From an uncultured Mailhella sp. (lineage in GTDB: Bacteria; Desulfobacterota; Desulfovibrionia; Desulfovibrionales; Desulfovibrionaceae): a stretch of 5,787 nucleotides of DNA. This document shows positions 1-5,787 of this stretch, piece after piece. The stretch spans positions 1 through 5,787 of the forward strand of contig CALUWZ010000115.1 of assembly GCA_944324625.1 (NCBI GenBank). The letters are read 5' to 3'. A program made the translations under genes and the position numbers. The notes under the pieces were generated by a model. The model saw nothing but the letters and a program-made list of their open reading frames with translations, did no database searches and was not told the DNA's origin. Each line of letters begins with the position of its first letter. Positions within the stretch are counted from its first letter, which is position 1.

Positions 1-3
1 TGT

Positions 4-717
4 ATGAGTTCCGACACCCAAAAAAATTCAGTCTGCCCCCAAAATCCCGACAGCCAGAAAGACGGTTATATCAAATTCCGCTGCAAACACACCCCCGCCG
101 AATGGTACGGCCCAAAACTGCCTGTTTCGCCTGAACTCAAAAAACGATTTGATGAAACAGACAATTTCAGAACAAAAGTTTTTGACCAAGGTTTCATAGG
201 CATGTATGAAAACGGCATAGGGTACGGCAATCTGTCTTTCCGGCATGAAAACAATTTTATAATCACCGCAAGCGCAACAGGCGGAGCCAGAGAACTCGGC
301 ATGGACGGATACACGCTTGTGACAAAAGCGGATATTCCGCAAAATACAGTATACAGCTCAGGCCCACTGCCCGCAAGCTCCGAAACCATGTCCCATGCCG
401 CAGTTTATAAGGCAAGCCCAAAAGCCGATTTTGTTCTCCATATCCATAACCGCATCTTATTTGATATGCTCAAAGAAAAAAAAGCGGCTGCAACCCCTGA
501 AAATATTGCCTACGGCACCCCCGAAATGGCCTATGCCGTGGCAGACATTGTGCGGAAACATCCTTCCGAAGGAACAATAGTCATGACCGGCCACGATGAA
601 GGCATTTTAATTTACGGCATGAGCACAGCCCACATTCAGGCCCAGCTTGTTTTTCTGTGCCAAGAAGCCAAAAACAAACAATGCTCCAAGTGCAGAAAAG
701 GAGAAAATCATGAATAA
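4..717 (+). CDS. Class II aldolase/adducin-family protein, probably acting on an MTA-derived sugar phosphate
   Basis: Cytosolic zinc-dependent aldolase or dehydratase of the FucA/AraD/MtnB superfamily, 237 residues (the family usually has about 200-230). Visible motifs are GYGNLSFR (residues 73-80, the phosphate-binding GN loop), PASSE with Glu127 (the position of the catalytic acid in FucA), HIH with His146 and His148, and GHDEG with His197. These give the three zinc-binding histidines, so the enzyme looks intact. The tail is Lys/Cys-rich (CQEAKNKQCSKC). The stop overlaps the mtnP start by 8 nt, so the two are surely co-translated. By family knowledge the candidates are methylthioribulose-1-phosphate dehydratase (MtnB) or the aldolase of the DHAP shunt, which yields DHAP plus (methylthio)acetaldehyde; the sequence alone does not decide. 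The reading frame is open to the left edge, so the start may lie upstream of the window. Confidence 0.88.
   Translation: MSSDTQKNSVCPQNPDSQKDGYIKFRCKHTPAEWYGPKLPVSPELKKRFDETDNFRTKVFDQGFIGMYENGIGYGNLSFRHENNFIITASATGGARELGMDGYTLVTKADIPQNTVYSSGPLPASSETMSHAAVYKASPKADFVLHIHNRILFDMLKEKKAAATPENIAYGTPEMAYAVADIVRKHPSEGTIVMTGHDEGILIYGMSTAHIQAQLVFLCQEAKNKQCSKCRKGENHE
696..703 (+). promoter_or_regulatory. Ribosome binding site of mtnP, inside the aldolase gene
   Basis: AAAAGGAG ends 6 nt before ATG 710. This strong Shine-Dalgarno sequence fixes the mtnP start at 710 rather than at the in-frame ATG at 647, which has no such site and would add 21 residues lying before the conserved N-terminal nucleotide-binding strand. 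It lies within the last codons of the aldolase gene and implies translational coupling. Confidence 0.85.
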
Positions 718-1462
718 AATTGCCATAATAGGCGGAAGCGGCCTTGAAAAGACCGATCTTATCCAATCCGTCAGCGTAAAAGAAATCGAAACCAAATGGG
801 GCAAGCCTTCTTCCCCCATAACCGAAGGCATGCTGGGTTCCGTTCCCGTGGCATTTTTGTCCAGACACGGATACGACCATTCCATTACTCCCACCCATGT
901 CAACAACCGTGCCAATATTGCGGCTTTAAAAGAAATCGGCTGCACGCACATCATAAGCAGCACTGCCGTCGGTTCCCTGCGTGAAGAAATTCATCCCGGC
1001 CATTTGGTTATTCCCGACCAGTTCATTGATTTTACAAAGCACAGAATAAGCACCTTCCATGACGATTTCAAGGACGGCATTGTCCATGCCAATGTTGCCG
1101 ACCCCTTTAATGAAGACCTTCGCCAAGCCCTTATCAAAACCTGCGAAAAACTGAAATTCGGCCACCACCAAAAAGCAACTGTGGTCACCATTGAAGGTCC
1201 CCGTTTTTCCACCCGTGCGGAATCTCACATGTTCCGCCTGCTCGGTGCAGACATTATCAATATGAGCGTTGCGCCCGAAGCAGTCCTTGCCAATGAAGCA
1301 GGCATCCCCTACGCCACCATTGCCATGAGCACTGACTATGATTCATGGCGTGAAAATATTGCTCCGGTGACATGGGAAGAAGTCAAAAAAGTTATGGATG
1401 AAAATTCCCAGAAAGTACGGCAGGTATTTTCAGAGCTTATTCCTCTTCTTGCAAACTTATAA
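710..1462 (+). CDS. mtnP: S-methyl-5'-thioadenosine phosphorylase
   Basis: Cytosolic trimeric-type purine nucleoside phosphorylase (PNP/MTAP family 2) of 250 residues. It splits MTA with phosphate into adenine and 5-methylthioribose-1-phosphate, clearing the by-product of polyamine or homoserine-lactone synthesis. Visible motifs: IIGGSGL at the N-terminus (phosphate loop, Ser10 where human MTAP has Thr18), SRHG (Arg52, His53), TAVGSLREE (Thr85-Ala86), EGPRFSTRAES (162-172), INMS (Met185, Ser186) and TDYDSW (208-213). Asp209 and Asp211 match human Asp220 and Asp222, which bind the 6-amino group. This favours MTA over inosine or guanosine, although 5'-deoxyadenosine could also be a substrate. 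It overlaps the upstream aldolase by 8 nt, and the mtnA isomerase linking their reactions is not in the window. The family assignment is firm; the preferred substrate is an inference from the two aspartates. Confidence 0.95.
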   Translation: MNKIAIIGGSGLEKTDLIQSVSVKEIETKWGKPSSPITEGMLGSVPVAFLSRHGYDHSITPTHVNNRANIAALKEIGCTHIISSTAVGSLREEIHPGHLVIPDQFIDFTKHRISTFHDDFKDGIVHANVADPFNEDLRQALIKTCEKLKFGHHQKATVVTIEGPRFSTRAESHMFRLLGADIINMSVAPEAVLANEAGIPYATIAMSTDYDSWRENIAPVTWEEVKKVMDENSQKVRQVFSELIPLLANL

Positions 1463-1495
1463 AAAAAAGCATATACATACTTAATCTATTTCGTT

Positions 1496-1500
1496 GGAGG
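1496..1500 (+). promoter_or_regulatory. Ribosome binding site that decides the symporter start
   Basis: A perfect GGAGG directly abuts TTG 1501, leaving no spacer for that codon, but is 6 nt from the in-frame GTG 1507. Ideal spacing therefore points to GTG 1507. The 38 nt between the mtnP stop and the TTG show no hairpin terminator, so read-through from mtnP is possible. I could not recognise a convincing promoter there. Confidence 0.8.
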
Positions 1501-1506
1501 TTGGCT

Positions 1507-2712
1507 GTGAAAATTAGCCTTACAAGTCAAATGTTGCTTGCCCTCTTGGCAGGCTGTATCTGTGGTCTTGTTGTATCACATATCGGTATTGATCCAAGTT
1601 ACTTCAAACCCCTTGGTGATATTTTTATTAACCTCATCAAAATGCTTGTTGTACCTTTGGTTTTCACTACCCTTGTTGCCGGCGCGGCAGCAGTCGGCGA
1701 TGTCAGCCGTCTTGGAAAAATTGCAGTAAAAAGCCTTATCTATTATACCGTCACAACCGTTGTTGCCGTTACCATCGGTCTTATTGTTGCCAATATTCTG
1801 CAGCCCGGCAGCGGTGTTGAGCTGAATGCTGACGCAGCCAAAGCTGTTTCCGTAACGCCTCCTTCCCTGCTTTCCGTTTTCATGGGCATTATTCCCACCA
1901 ACCCGGTCAAATCCATGACTGACGGCAATATGCTCCAAATTATTTTCTTTGCCATTTTGCTCGGCATTGCCGTAAGCTCCCTCGGTTCCAAACACAACCA
2001 CATTCACCAATTCTTTGACAGCTTTGCAGAAGCCATGCTTAAGCTGACCTCCATGGTTATGATGTATGCCCCCATCGGTGTTTTCGGTTTGCTTACCTAC
2101 ACAGTCGGCACCTACGGCGCTGAAGTTCTTCTTCCTTTGATTAAGCTCATTGCCGTAATGTTCATTGCCTGCATTATCCACATTCTTGTTATTTATCTGC
2201 CCTGCGTCAAATACTCAGGCGTTCCCGTAAAGCGCTTCCTCAGCGAAATGACTTCCACCATTTTGATTGCTTTCTCCAGTGCCTCCAGTGCAGCCGCCCT
2301 TTCCAGCAACCTGCAGGGCGTTCAGCGTCTTGGCGCTTCCAAACCTGTTTCCAGCTTCATGATTCCCCTCGGAAACACCATTAACATGGACGGTACGGCA
2401 ATTTACATGGGGGTTTGCTCAATCTTTGCCGCAACTTTCTTCGGCATTGACCTTACCTTTGACAAACAAATTCTCATCATTATCATAGCCATGCTCGCTT
2501 CCGTGGGCACCATGGGCGTTCCCGGAGCAGGCGTTATTATGATTTCCATGGTATTCACCCAAGTGGGCATTCCTCTTGAAGCCATTGCGCTTATTGCAGG
2601 CATTGACCGTGTTCTTGACATGATGAGAACCACGCTCAACGTTCTCGGTGACGCAACCGGCGCCCTTGCCGTTTCCAAAGCCGAAAACGACATGCAGCCC
2701 ATGCAGGATTAA
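1507..2712 (+). CDS. Dicarboxylate/amino acid:cation symporter (DAACS, GltP/DctA-like)
   Basis: Inner-membrane secondary transporter of the glutamate transporter homologue family, 401 residues from GTG 1507 (typical length 400-440). It should take up acidic amino acids or C4-dicarboxylates with Na+ or H+. Hydrophobic segments fill the chain in the family pattern. The HP1 hairpin has the serine-rich FSSASSAAA (Ser257, Ser258, Ser260, Ser261). TM7 has NMDGT (293-297), HP2 has GVPGAG (337-342), and TM8 has GIDRVLDMMRTTLNVLGD (365-382). Asp367, Asp371, Arg374, Thr375, Asn378 and Asp382 line up with GltPh Asp390, Asp394, Arg397, Thr398, Asn401 and Asp405. The arginine that pairs with the substrate side-chain carboxylate is kept, so an acidic substrate is likely; glutamate, aspartate or succinate cannot be told apart. 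It lies 44 nt after mtnP, perhaps in the same transcript, and ends at a strong terminator. Confidence 0.93.
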   Translation: MKISLTSQMLLALLAGCICGLVVSHIGIDPSYFKPLGDIFINLIKMLVVPLVFTTLVAGAAAVGDVSRLGKIAVKSLIYYTVTTVVAVTIGLIVANILQPGSGVELNADAAKAVSVTPPSLLSVFMGIIPTNPVKSMTDGNMLQIIFFAILLGIAVSSLGSKHNHIHQFFDSFAEAMLKLTSMVMMYAPIGVFGLLTYTVGTYGAEVLLPLIKLIAVMFIACIIHILVIYLPCVKYSGVPVKRFLSEMTSTILIAFSSASSAAALSSNLQGVQRLGASKPVSSFMIPLGNTINMDGTAIYMGVCSIFAATFFGIDLTFDKQILIIIIAMLASVGTMGVPGAGVIMISMVFTQVGIPLEAIALIAGIDRVLDMMRTTLNVLGDATGALAVSKAENDMQPMQD

Positions 2713-2728
2713 TTTTCTTCCCATTTAT

Positions 2729-2761
2729 AAAAAAAGACCTGCCATATGCAGGTCTTTTTTT
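2729..2761. terminator. Bidirectional intrinsic terminator between convergent transcription units
   Basis: The stem GACCTGC (2736-2742) pairs perfectly with GCAGGTC (2748-2754) around a 5-nt CATAT loop. Seven A (2729-2735) lie on the left and seven T (2755-2761) on the right, extending the stem to 14 bp. It has a U-tract in either reading direction, so it can end both the symporter transcript, 17 nt after its stop, and the leftward pseI transcript, 45 nt after its stop. Confidence 0.92.
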
Positions 2762-2805
2762 ATGCAATAATTTTTCCAATCAAACCAAAACATTCCTGCG
2801 CAAAA

Positions 2806-3813
2806 TTATTCAATATCAGCCCATTGCAAAGGAGTTCCAAATACTATATCACGTTTTGCCTTTCTGCCCAAAATTTCTTTGCAATGCTTTGGATGCAGTC
2901 CGTTTGAAGGACGAATGGATCGGATATTTTCTTCTGTCAGCACTTCGCCTTTTTTGATATCTTTCACAACGTACAGCGAACGGGCGCCATGCCTTGCCAC
3001 AGGATTTACGGAATACTCAACCTTTCCGAGCACTTTTTCCGTATTTCTGACAGCCTCAACCATTTCCTTAAATTCCTTTTTGTTCAGGGAAAAACCTGCA
3101 TCTGCACCGCCCAAAGCCCTGTCAAGGGTAAAATGTTTTTCGATGACGGTTGCCCCAAGAGCAACAGCGGCAACCACAGGTTCAATATTCATGGAATGGT
3201 CAGAAAGACCGACTTTAACTCCAAATTTTTGAATCATATCGGGAATGGTCAAAACATTCATGCTTTCAAGCGGAGCAGGATACGAAGACGTGCATTTCAG
3301 CAAAGTGATATCAGCATTTCCCGCTTTGCGGCATATCTCCACAATATCCCGAATTTCTTCCTCGGAGCTTATGCCCGTAGAAATGATCATGGGCTTGCCC
3401 TTCAAAGCCGCATATTCCACAAAGGGATAATCAATTGCCTCAAAAGAAGCTATTTTATAGCGCCGAACGCCGATATTTTCCAAAAAATCTACGGCTGTTT
3501 TATCAAAGGGAGTGGAAAAAAGCTCAATGCCGATTTCTTTTTCCGCATAGTCTTTCAATTCTTTCTGCCATTCCCACGGCGTGGACGCTTTTTGATAAAG
3601 GGAATACAGCGTTTCCCCGTACCACAGGCTCTTGGGATTTGAAACGGCAAATTCGGGTCTGTCGCAGTCAATGGTCAGGGTATCAGCAGTATAAGTCTGC
3701 AGTTTAACCGCGTCTGCCCCTATTTCTTTGGCAGCTTTTATAATTTCCTTTGCCAGCTTTATATCGCCGCAGTGATTAGCGGACATTTCGGCAATGATAA
3801 AGGTATGATTCAT
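2806..3813 (-). CDS. pseI: Pseudaminic acid synthase
   Basis: Cytosolic NeuB-family synthase of 335 residues. It condenses phosphoenolpyruvate with 2,4-diacetamido-2,4,6-trideoxy-L-altrose to give pseudaminic acid, a nonulosonic acid used on flagellin, LPS or capsule. The N-terminal TIM barrel (about 1-265) carries IIAEMSANH (6-14), KLQTYT (37-42), STPFD (100-104), KCTSSYP (173-179), SDHS (His206) and EKHFT (His227); the two histidines match the NeuB metal ligands. A C-terminal SAF/antifreeze-like domain (about 275-335) carries RPSNGLHPK. PseI rather than sialic acid NeuB is favoured by SLWYGETLYSLYQKASTP (62-79) and by GGADAGFSL (235-243), where NeuB usually has a PDH-type motif. It is last in the minus-strand group, 53 nt after the radical SAM gene and just before the terminator. 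Its ATG lacks a clear Shine-Dalgarno sequence, and an in-frame stop sits just upstream. Base composition is closer to the left block than to its AT-rich upstream neighbours. Confidence 0.92.
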   Translation of the reverse strand: MNHTFIIAEMSANHCGDIKLAKEIIKAAKEIGADAVKLQTYTADTLTIDCDRPEFAVSNPKSLWYGETLYSLYQKASTPWEWQKELKDYAEKEIGIELFSTPFDKTAVDFLENIGVRRYKIASFEAIDYPFVEYAALKGKPMIISTGISSEEEIRDIVEICRKAGNADITLLKCTSSYPAPLESMNVLTIPDMIQKFGVKVGLSDHSMNIEPVVAAVALGATVIEKHFTLDRALGGADAGFSLNKKEFKEMVEAVRNTEKVLGKVEYSVNPVARHGARSLYVVKDIKKGEVLTEENIRSIRPSNGLHPKHCKEILGRKAKRDIVFGTPLQWADIE

Positions 3814-3866
3814 ATTTTAATCAGAATTTTTAAAGTTCATATTTCTTCAACTATAAAATTTTTATA

Positions 3867-5336
3867 TCAATACAACCCATATTCCTGAATTGTTTTTAAA
3901 TATATTTCCTTCAATTCCGTCGGATCGTTATAATATAAAGGATTATTTAAAAGAGGCATAAATTCTTCATCATCTAAAAACATTCTTAGAACAGTCAAAC
4001 ATCCTTGCCGCTCAAATTCATGCAGCGGAAGAACTTTTAAATTTTTGTACTTCTCGAGAAGCGGTGTTTTGGGCAATGGCGTCAGCCGAAAGCAATTAAT
4101 AATGTCTTTACCTTTTATAAAAGGAATTTTCTTTAAAAAATTCAATGAATTTCTAAAACTTTCCTCTGTATCAAGATTAGTCCCGTGTATAATATGAAGC
4201 CCTACTCCCAAACCGTATTTATGCGCCATATCAATAAATTTTAAATATGATTCATGAGAATTTTTTCTGTTGTAAATGGTTTTTGCAAAATTTTCATCGC
4301 CATGCTGAATGCCTACAATCGGAAGCTCAAGCCCCAAATTCACTAAACGCTCAAAAATATCAGGATGATTAAGCATCTGCTGATAATGCAAATACATCCA
4401 ACACGGCAAATTAATTTCTCGCTCATATCTATCTAAAAATTCTTTAAAATAAGAAATCGGAGCTACGAAAAATTCATCCGTAAAATAAATTTTTTTAAAT
4501 CCGTCTGCTTTAGCCTGCTTCAATTCACCGATGGCGTCATCTATGTCGCGCAGCCTATGTATTGAAACATTATATCCATAATTACTGTACTGCTTAATCC
4601 AGTTTCCGCCTGAACAATATGAACAAGAACCGACACATCCCCTGCCAAGAAGCATCACATACGATTTCCAATTATGTTTTAATGGATCTATTTTTAAAAG
4701 TGTATTATTTTCTATAAAAGCAAAATTTTCTTCACCGGAATTGTAATTAAATGGCCATGGATATTTTGAAATATTATTTTCAGGACAGCGCAGTTTGTTA
4801 TTAATGCAAACATTATTTTCATCATTATAGCTTACATTCATAATACTGCGAAAATCCGTATTATTTTTTACGGCATTGCAAAATTCTACAATTGTTTCTT
4901 CCCCTTCTCCGCGGAGAACAGCATCCGCATACGGAGTAAAAAGCTCAGGTTCTAGCGTGGGCCCGAAACCTCCGCAAATAATTTTTGTTTCAGGCAAAAT
5001 TGTTCGTATTTGAGGAATTAATTCTATAATAACAGGATTTAAATAACTTCGAAAACTTAAACCGACTATATCGGGCTGCTCCTGCTGCAAATAGGAAAAA
5101 AAAAGTTCTTTTTCTGTGTCTGAAATAGGGTTAACATCATTCATAGCCATGATATATCCGTTGCTGCAAATACGGATATGACAGGAATTGCTATTGTTAA
5201 AAGATTCAACCCGTTTATATTTATGTTCTTTTAAAATAATAAATCGAACGTCATAATTTTCTTTTTTTAAACATGAAGCAAGAATCCGTAAGCCTGTGCA
5301 ACTTTCATCATGAAATGTAACCAACGCTATTTTCAT
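3867..5336 (-). CDS. Cobalamin-binding-type radical SAM protein, substrate unknown
   Basis: Protein of 489 residues. The N-terminal part (about 1-150) resembles a B12-binding Rossmann domain, with MKIALVTFHDE, PDIVGLSFRS and CGGFGPTLEP (Gly122-Gly123), followed by ADAVLRGEGEETIVEF. The radical SAM core begins at GRGCVGSCSYC, a CxxxCxxC motif with Cys234, Cys238 and Cys241 for the 4Fe-4S cluster and S-adenosylmethionine. I see no DxHxxG motif, so cobalamin, if bound, would be base-off without a histidine ligand. The core is atypical: GIQHGDE (342-348) replaces the usual G-Q/E-S-G-S/D-x type, and HIIHGTNLDTEE replaces the usual GLPGET-like turn. I chose ATG 5336, which starts the family-like MKIALV, lies 4 nt after the acp stop and has GGGA upstream; ATG 5351 would add five residues and overlap acp. 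By family it could be a methylase or a radical rearrangement enzyme. Neighbours suggest work on an acyl-ACP or a sugar, which is inference. The exact subfamily is not recognised. Confidence 0.85.
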   Translation of the reverse strand: MKIALVTFHDESCTGLRILASCLKKENYDVRFIILKEHKYKRVESFNNSNSCHIRICSNGYIMAMNDVNPISDTEKELFFSYLQQEQPDIVGLSFRSYLNPVIIELIPQIRTILPETKIICGGFGPTLEPELFTPYADAVLRGEGEETIVEFCNAVKNNTDFRSIMNVSYNDENNVCINNKLRCPENNISKYPWPFNYNSGEENFAFIENNTLLKIDPLKHNWKSYVMLLGRGCVGSCSYCSGGNWIKQYSNYGYNVSIHRLRDIDDAIGELKQAKADGFKKIYFTDEFFVAPISYFKEFLDRYEREINLPCWMYLHYQQMLNHPDIFERLVNLGLELPIVGIQHGDENFAKTIYNRKNSHESYLKFIDMAHKYGLGVGLHIIHGTNLDTEESFRNSLNFLKKIPFIKGKDIINCFRLTPLPKTPLLEKYKNLKVLPLHEFERQGCLTVLRMFLDDEEFMPLLNNPLYYNDPTELKEIYLKTIQEYGLY

Positions 5337-5340
5337 ATTA

Positions 5341-5577
5341 TCATTTCCCATTCTCGATAATACTTATAAGTTTTGCAACCTTATAAAAATTTTCTGCTTT
5401 CAGATCCGCATCTTCAGGTATGTGAATCTTGAACTTTTCTTCCAGCTGCATAAAAAAAACCATACTGTCTAAGGAATCAAGAATTTTTTCTTCATACAAA
5501 TCCGTTTGTTCGGTAATTGCAATTTCCCTATTGCAAACATCTTTTAAAATTTTTTCAATTTCTTTAATAATATCCAT
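5341..5577 (-). CDS. Discrete acyl carrier protein
   Basis: Small acidic protein of 78 residues with the four-helix ACP pattern. The phosphopantetheine site is ILDSLDSM, with Ser35 as the probable attachment residue, followed by FFMQLEEKFKIHIPED, a helix II pattern typical of ACPs. It would carry an acyl thioester for the FabH-like synthase just upstream. The start at ATG 5577 is chosen because AGGGA (5587-5583, minus strand) lies 5 nt before it and because the protein then has normal ACP length; the upstream in-frame ATG 5637 would put 20 unrelated residues in front and overlap the synthase gene. It sits 8 nt after the synthase stop and 4 nt before the radical SAM start. It is probably a dedicated carrier rather than the housekeeping AcpP, since it lacks the usual fabD/fabG/fabF neighbourhood and has the variant core DSLDSM rather than DSLDTV. 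Confidence 0.9.
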   Translation of the reverse strand: MDIIKEIEKILKDVCNREIAITEQTDLYEEKILDSLDSMVFFMQLEEKFKIHIPEDADLKAENFYKVAKLISIIENGK

Positions 5578-5582
5578 AAAAT

Positions 5583-5587
5583 TCCCT
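5583..5587 (-). promoter_or_regulatory. Ribosome binding site of acp, overlapping the synthase stop codon
   Basis: AGGGA on the minus strand shares bases with the TAG stop of the synthase III gene and lies 5 nt before ATG 5577. The overlap implies that ribosomes ending the synthase can directly initiate on acp, keeping the two proteins in a fixed ratio. Confidence 0.7.
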
Positions 5588-5787
5588 AAATAGTTAAAAT
5601 TGTTGTTGCCCATGATAACCCAACACCAAAGCCGCACGCAAGAATTTTTTTCTCTTTTTTTATTGTTGGCAATAAATTTTCCAAAGCAAGGGGAATGGAC
5701 GAAGAAACCGTATTTGCATAATTTTTTAAATAAATAACCAATTTTTTCTTTGGAACAGACAGGGACAAACCAATATTTTCAACCATA
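5586..5787 (-). CDS. 3-oxoacyl-ACP synthase III (FabH-like), C-terminal fragment cut by window edge
   Basis: Only about the last 67 codons are present; the gene runs off the right end of the window, and the ATG at 5786 is probably internal. The visible part reads NYANTVSSSIPLALENLL and then ACGFGVGLSWATTILTI to the stop. This matches the C-terminal end of the FabH/KAS III fold, where E. coli FabH has YGNTSAAS and then FGGGFTWGSALV. The Asn of the ANT triplet corresponds to catalytic Asn274 of E. coli FabH. The catalytic Cys and His lie outside the window, so activity cannot be judged. The known family reaction is decarboxylative condensation of an acyl-CoA with malonyl-ACP; homologues in glycan clusters act as acyltransferases or make special acyl chains. 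It is the most upstream gene seen of the minus-strand group and is followed 8 nt later by acp. Confidence 0.85.
   Translation of the reverse strand, partial: MVENIGLSLSVPKKKLVIYLKNYANTVSSSIPLALENLLPTIKKEKKILACGFGVGLSWATTILTI

Noticed and set aside
647..709. 21-residue N-terminal extension of mtnP from ATG 647
   Set aside because: No ribosome binding site is seen at 647, the extension lies wholly inside the aldolase gene, and AAAAGGAG before ATG 710 gives the expected family N-terminus.
1576..2181. 201-codon open frame on the minus strand opposite the symporter
   Set aside because: It is antisense to a well-conserved transporter, shows no recognisable domain and has a composition typical of a codon shadow.
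2766..2810. 9-bp inverted repeat AATAATTTT / AAAATTATT at 2766-2774 and 2802-2810 near the 3' end of pseI
   Set aside because: The arms hold only A and T, are 27 nt apart and have no following T-tract; the strong hairpin at 2736-2754 already explains termination.
2989..3642. 217-codon open frame on the plus strand opposite pseI
   Set aside because: It is antisense to a gene with clear family motifs over its whole length, and its translation has no recognisable features.
3852..3866. Palindrome TATAAAA-T-TTTTATA between the radical SAM gene and pseI, considered as an operator or terminator
   Set aside because: It contains only A and T, has a 1-nt spacer that cannot form a stable hairpin loop, and lies in very AT-rich DNA where such symmetry is expected by chance.
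5578..5637. Longer acyl carrier protein starting at ATG 5637
   Set aside because: The extra 20 residues are unlike ACPs and overlap the FabH-like C-terminus in another frame; ATG 5577 has AGGGA at good spacing.

Overview
The window holds seven genes in two blocks that converge on one bidirectional terminator at about 2729-2761. The left block, on the plus strand, has an intermediate G+C content. The right block, on the minus strand, turns strongly AT-rich beyond about 3815. The gene families (MTA phosphorylase, a DAACS symporter, a pseudaminic acid synthase, a FabH/ACP pair) suggest a Gram-negative, probably motile bacterium. A Desulfovibrio-like deltaproteobacterium is my guess, but nothing in the sequence proves the taxon.

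Left block (1-2712, plus strand). A class II (zinc) aldolase-family gene overlaps by 8 nt with a 5'-methylthioadenosine (MTA) phosphorylase gene, mtnP. A dicarboxylate/amino-acid:cation symporter follows 44 nt later. MTA phosphorylase releases adenine and 5-methylthioribose-1-phosphate. A class II aldolase fused translationally to it fits either the MtnB step of methionine salvage or the aldolase step of the 'DHAP shunt', which splits methylthioribulose-1-phosphate or deoxyribulose-1-phosphate into DHAP and an aldehyde. The isomerase mtnA is not in the window. The symporter has a complete set of substrate- and cation-binding motifs and probably starts at GTG 1507 rather than TTG 1501.

Right block (2806-5787, minus strand, read right to left). 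The order is the C-terminal end of a 3-oxoacyl-ACP synthase III (FabH-like, cut by the window edge), a discrete acyl carrier protein, a cobalamin-binding-type radical SAM protein, and pseudaminic acid synthase (pseI). The first three are spaced by 8 nt or less and look translationally coupled; pseI follows after 53 nt. A FabH-ACP pair beside a nonulosonic acid synthase recalls flagellin- or surface-glycan glycosylation islands such as that of Campylobacter jejuni. I infer, without proof, that the acyl synthase, ACP and radical SAM enzyme make or modify an acyl or methylated decoration for pseudaminic acid or the glycan carrying it.

The most interesting item is this synthase III - ACP - radical SAM - PseI cassette. 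Its radical SAM member has an intact cluster motif but unusual versions of other motifs expected in the family. No RNA genes, CRISPR arrays, insertion sequences or long repeats were found, and no stretch over 300 bases lacks a gene.
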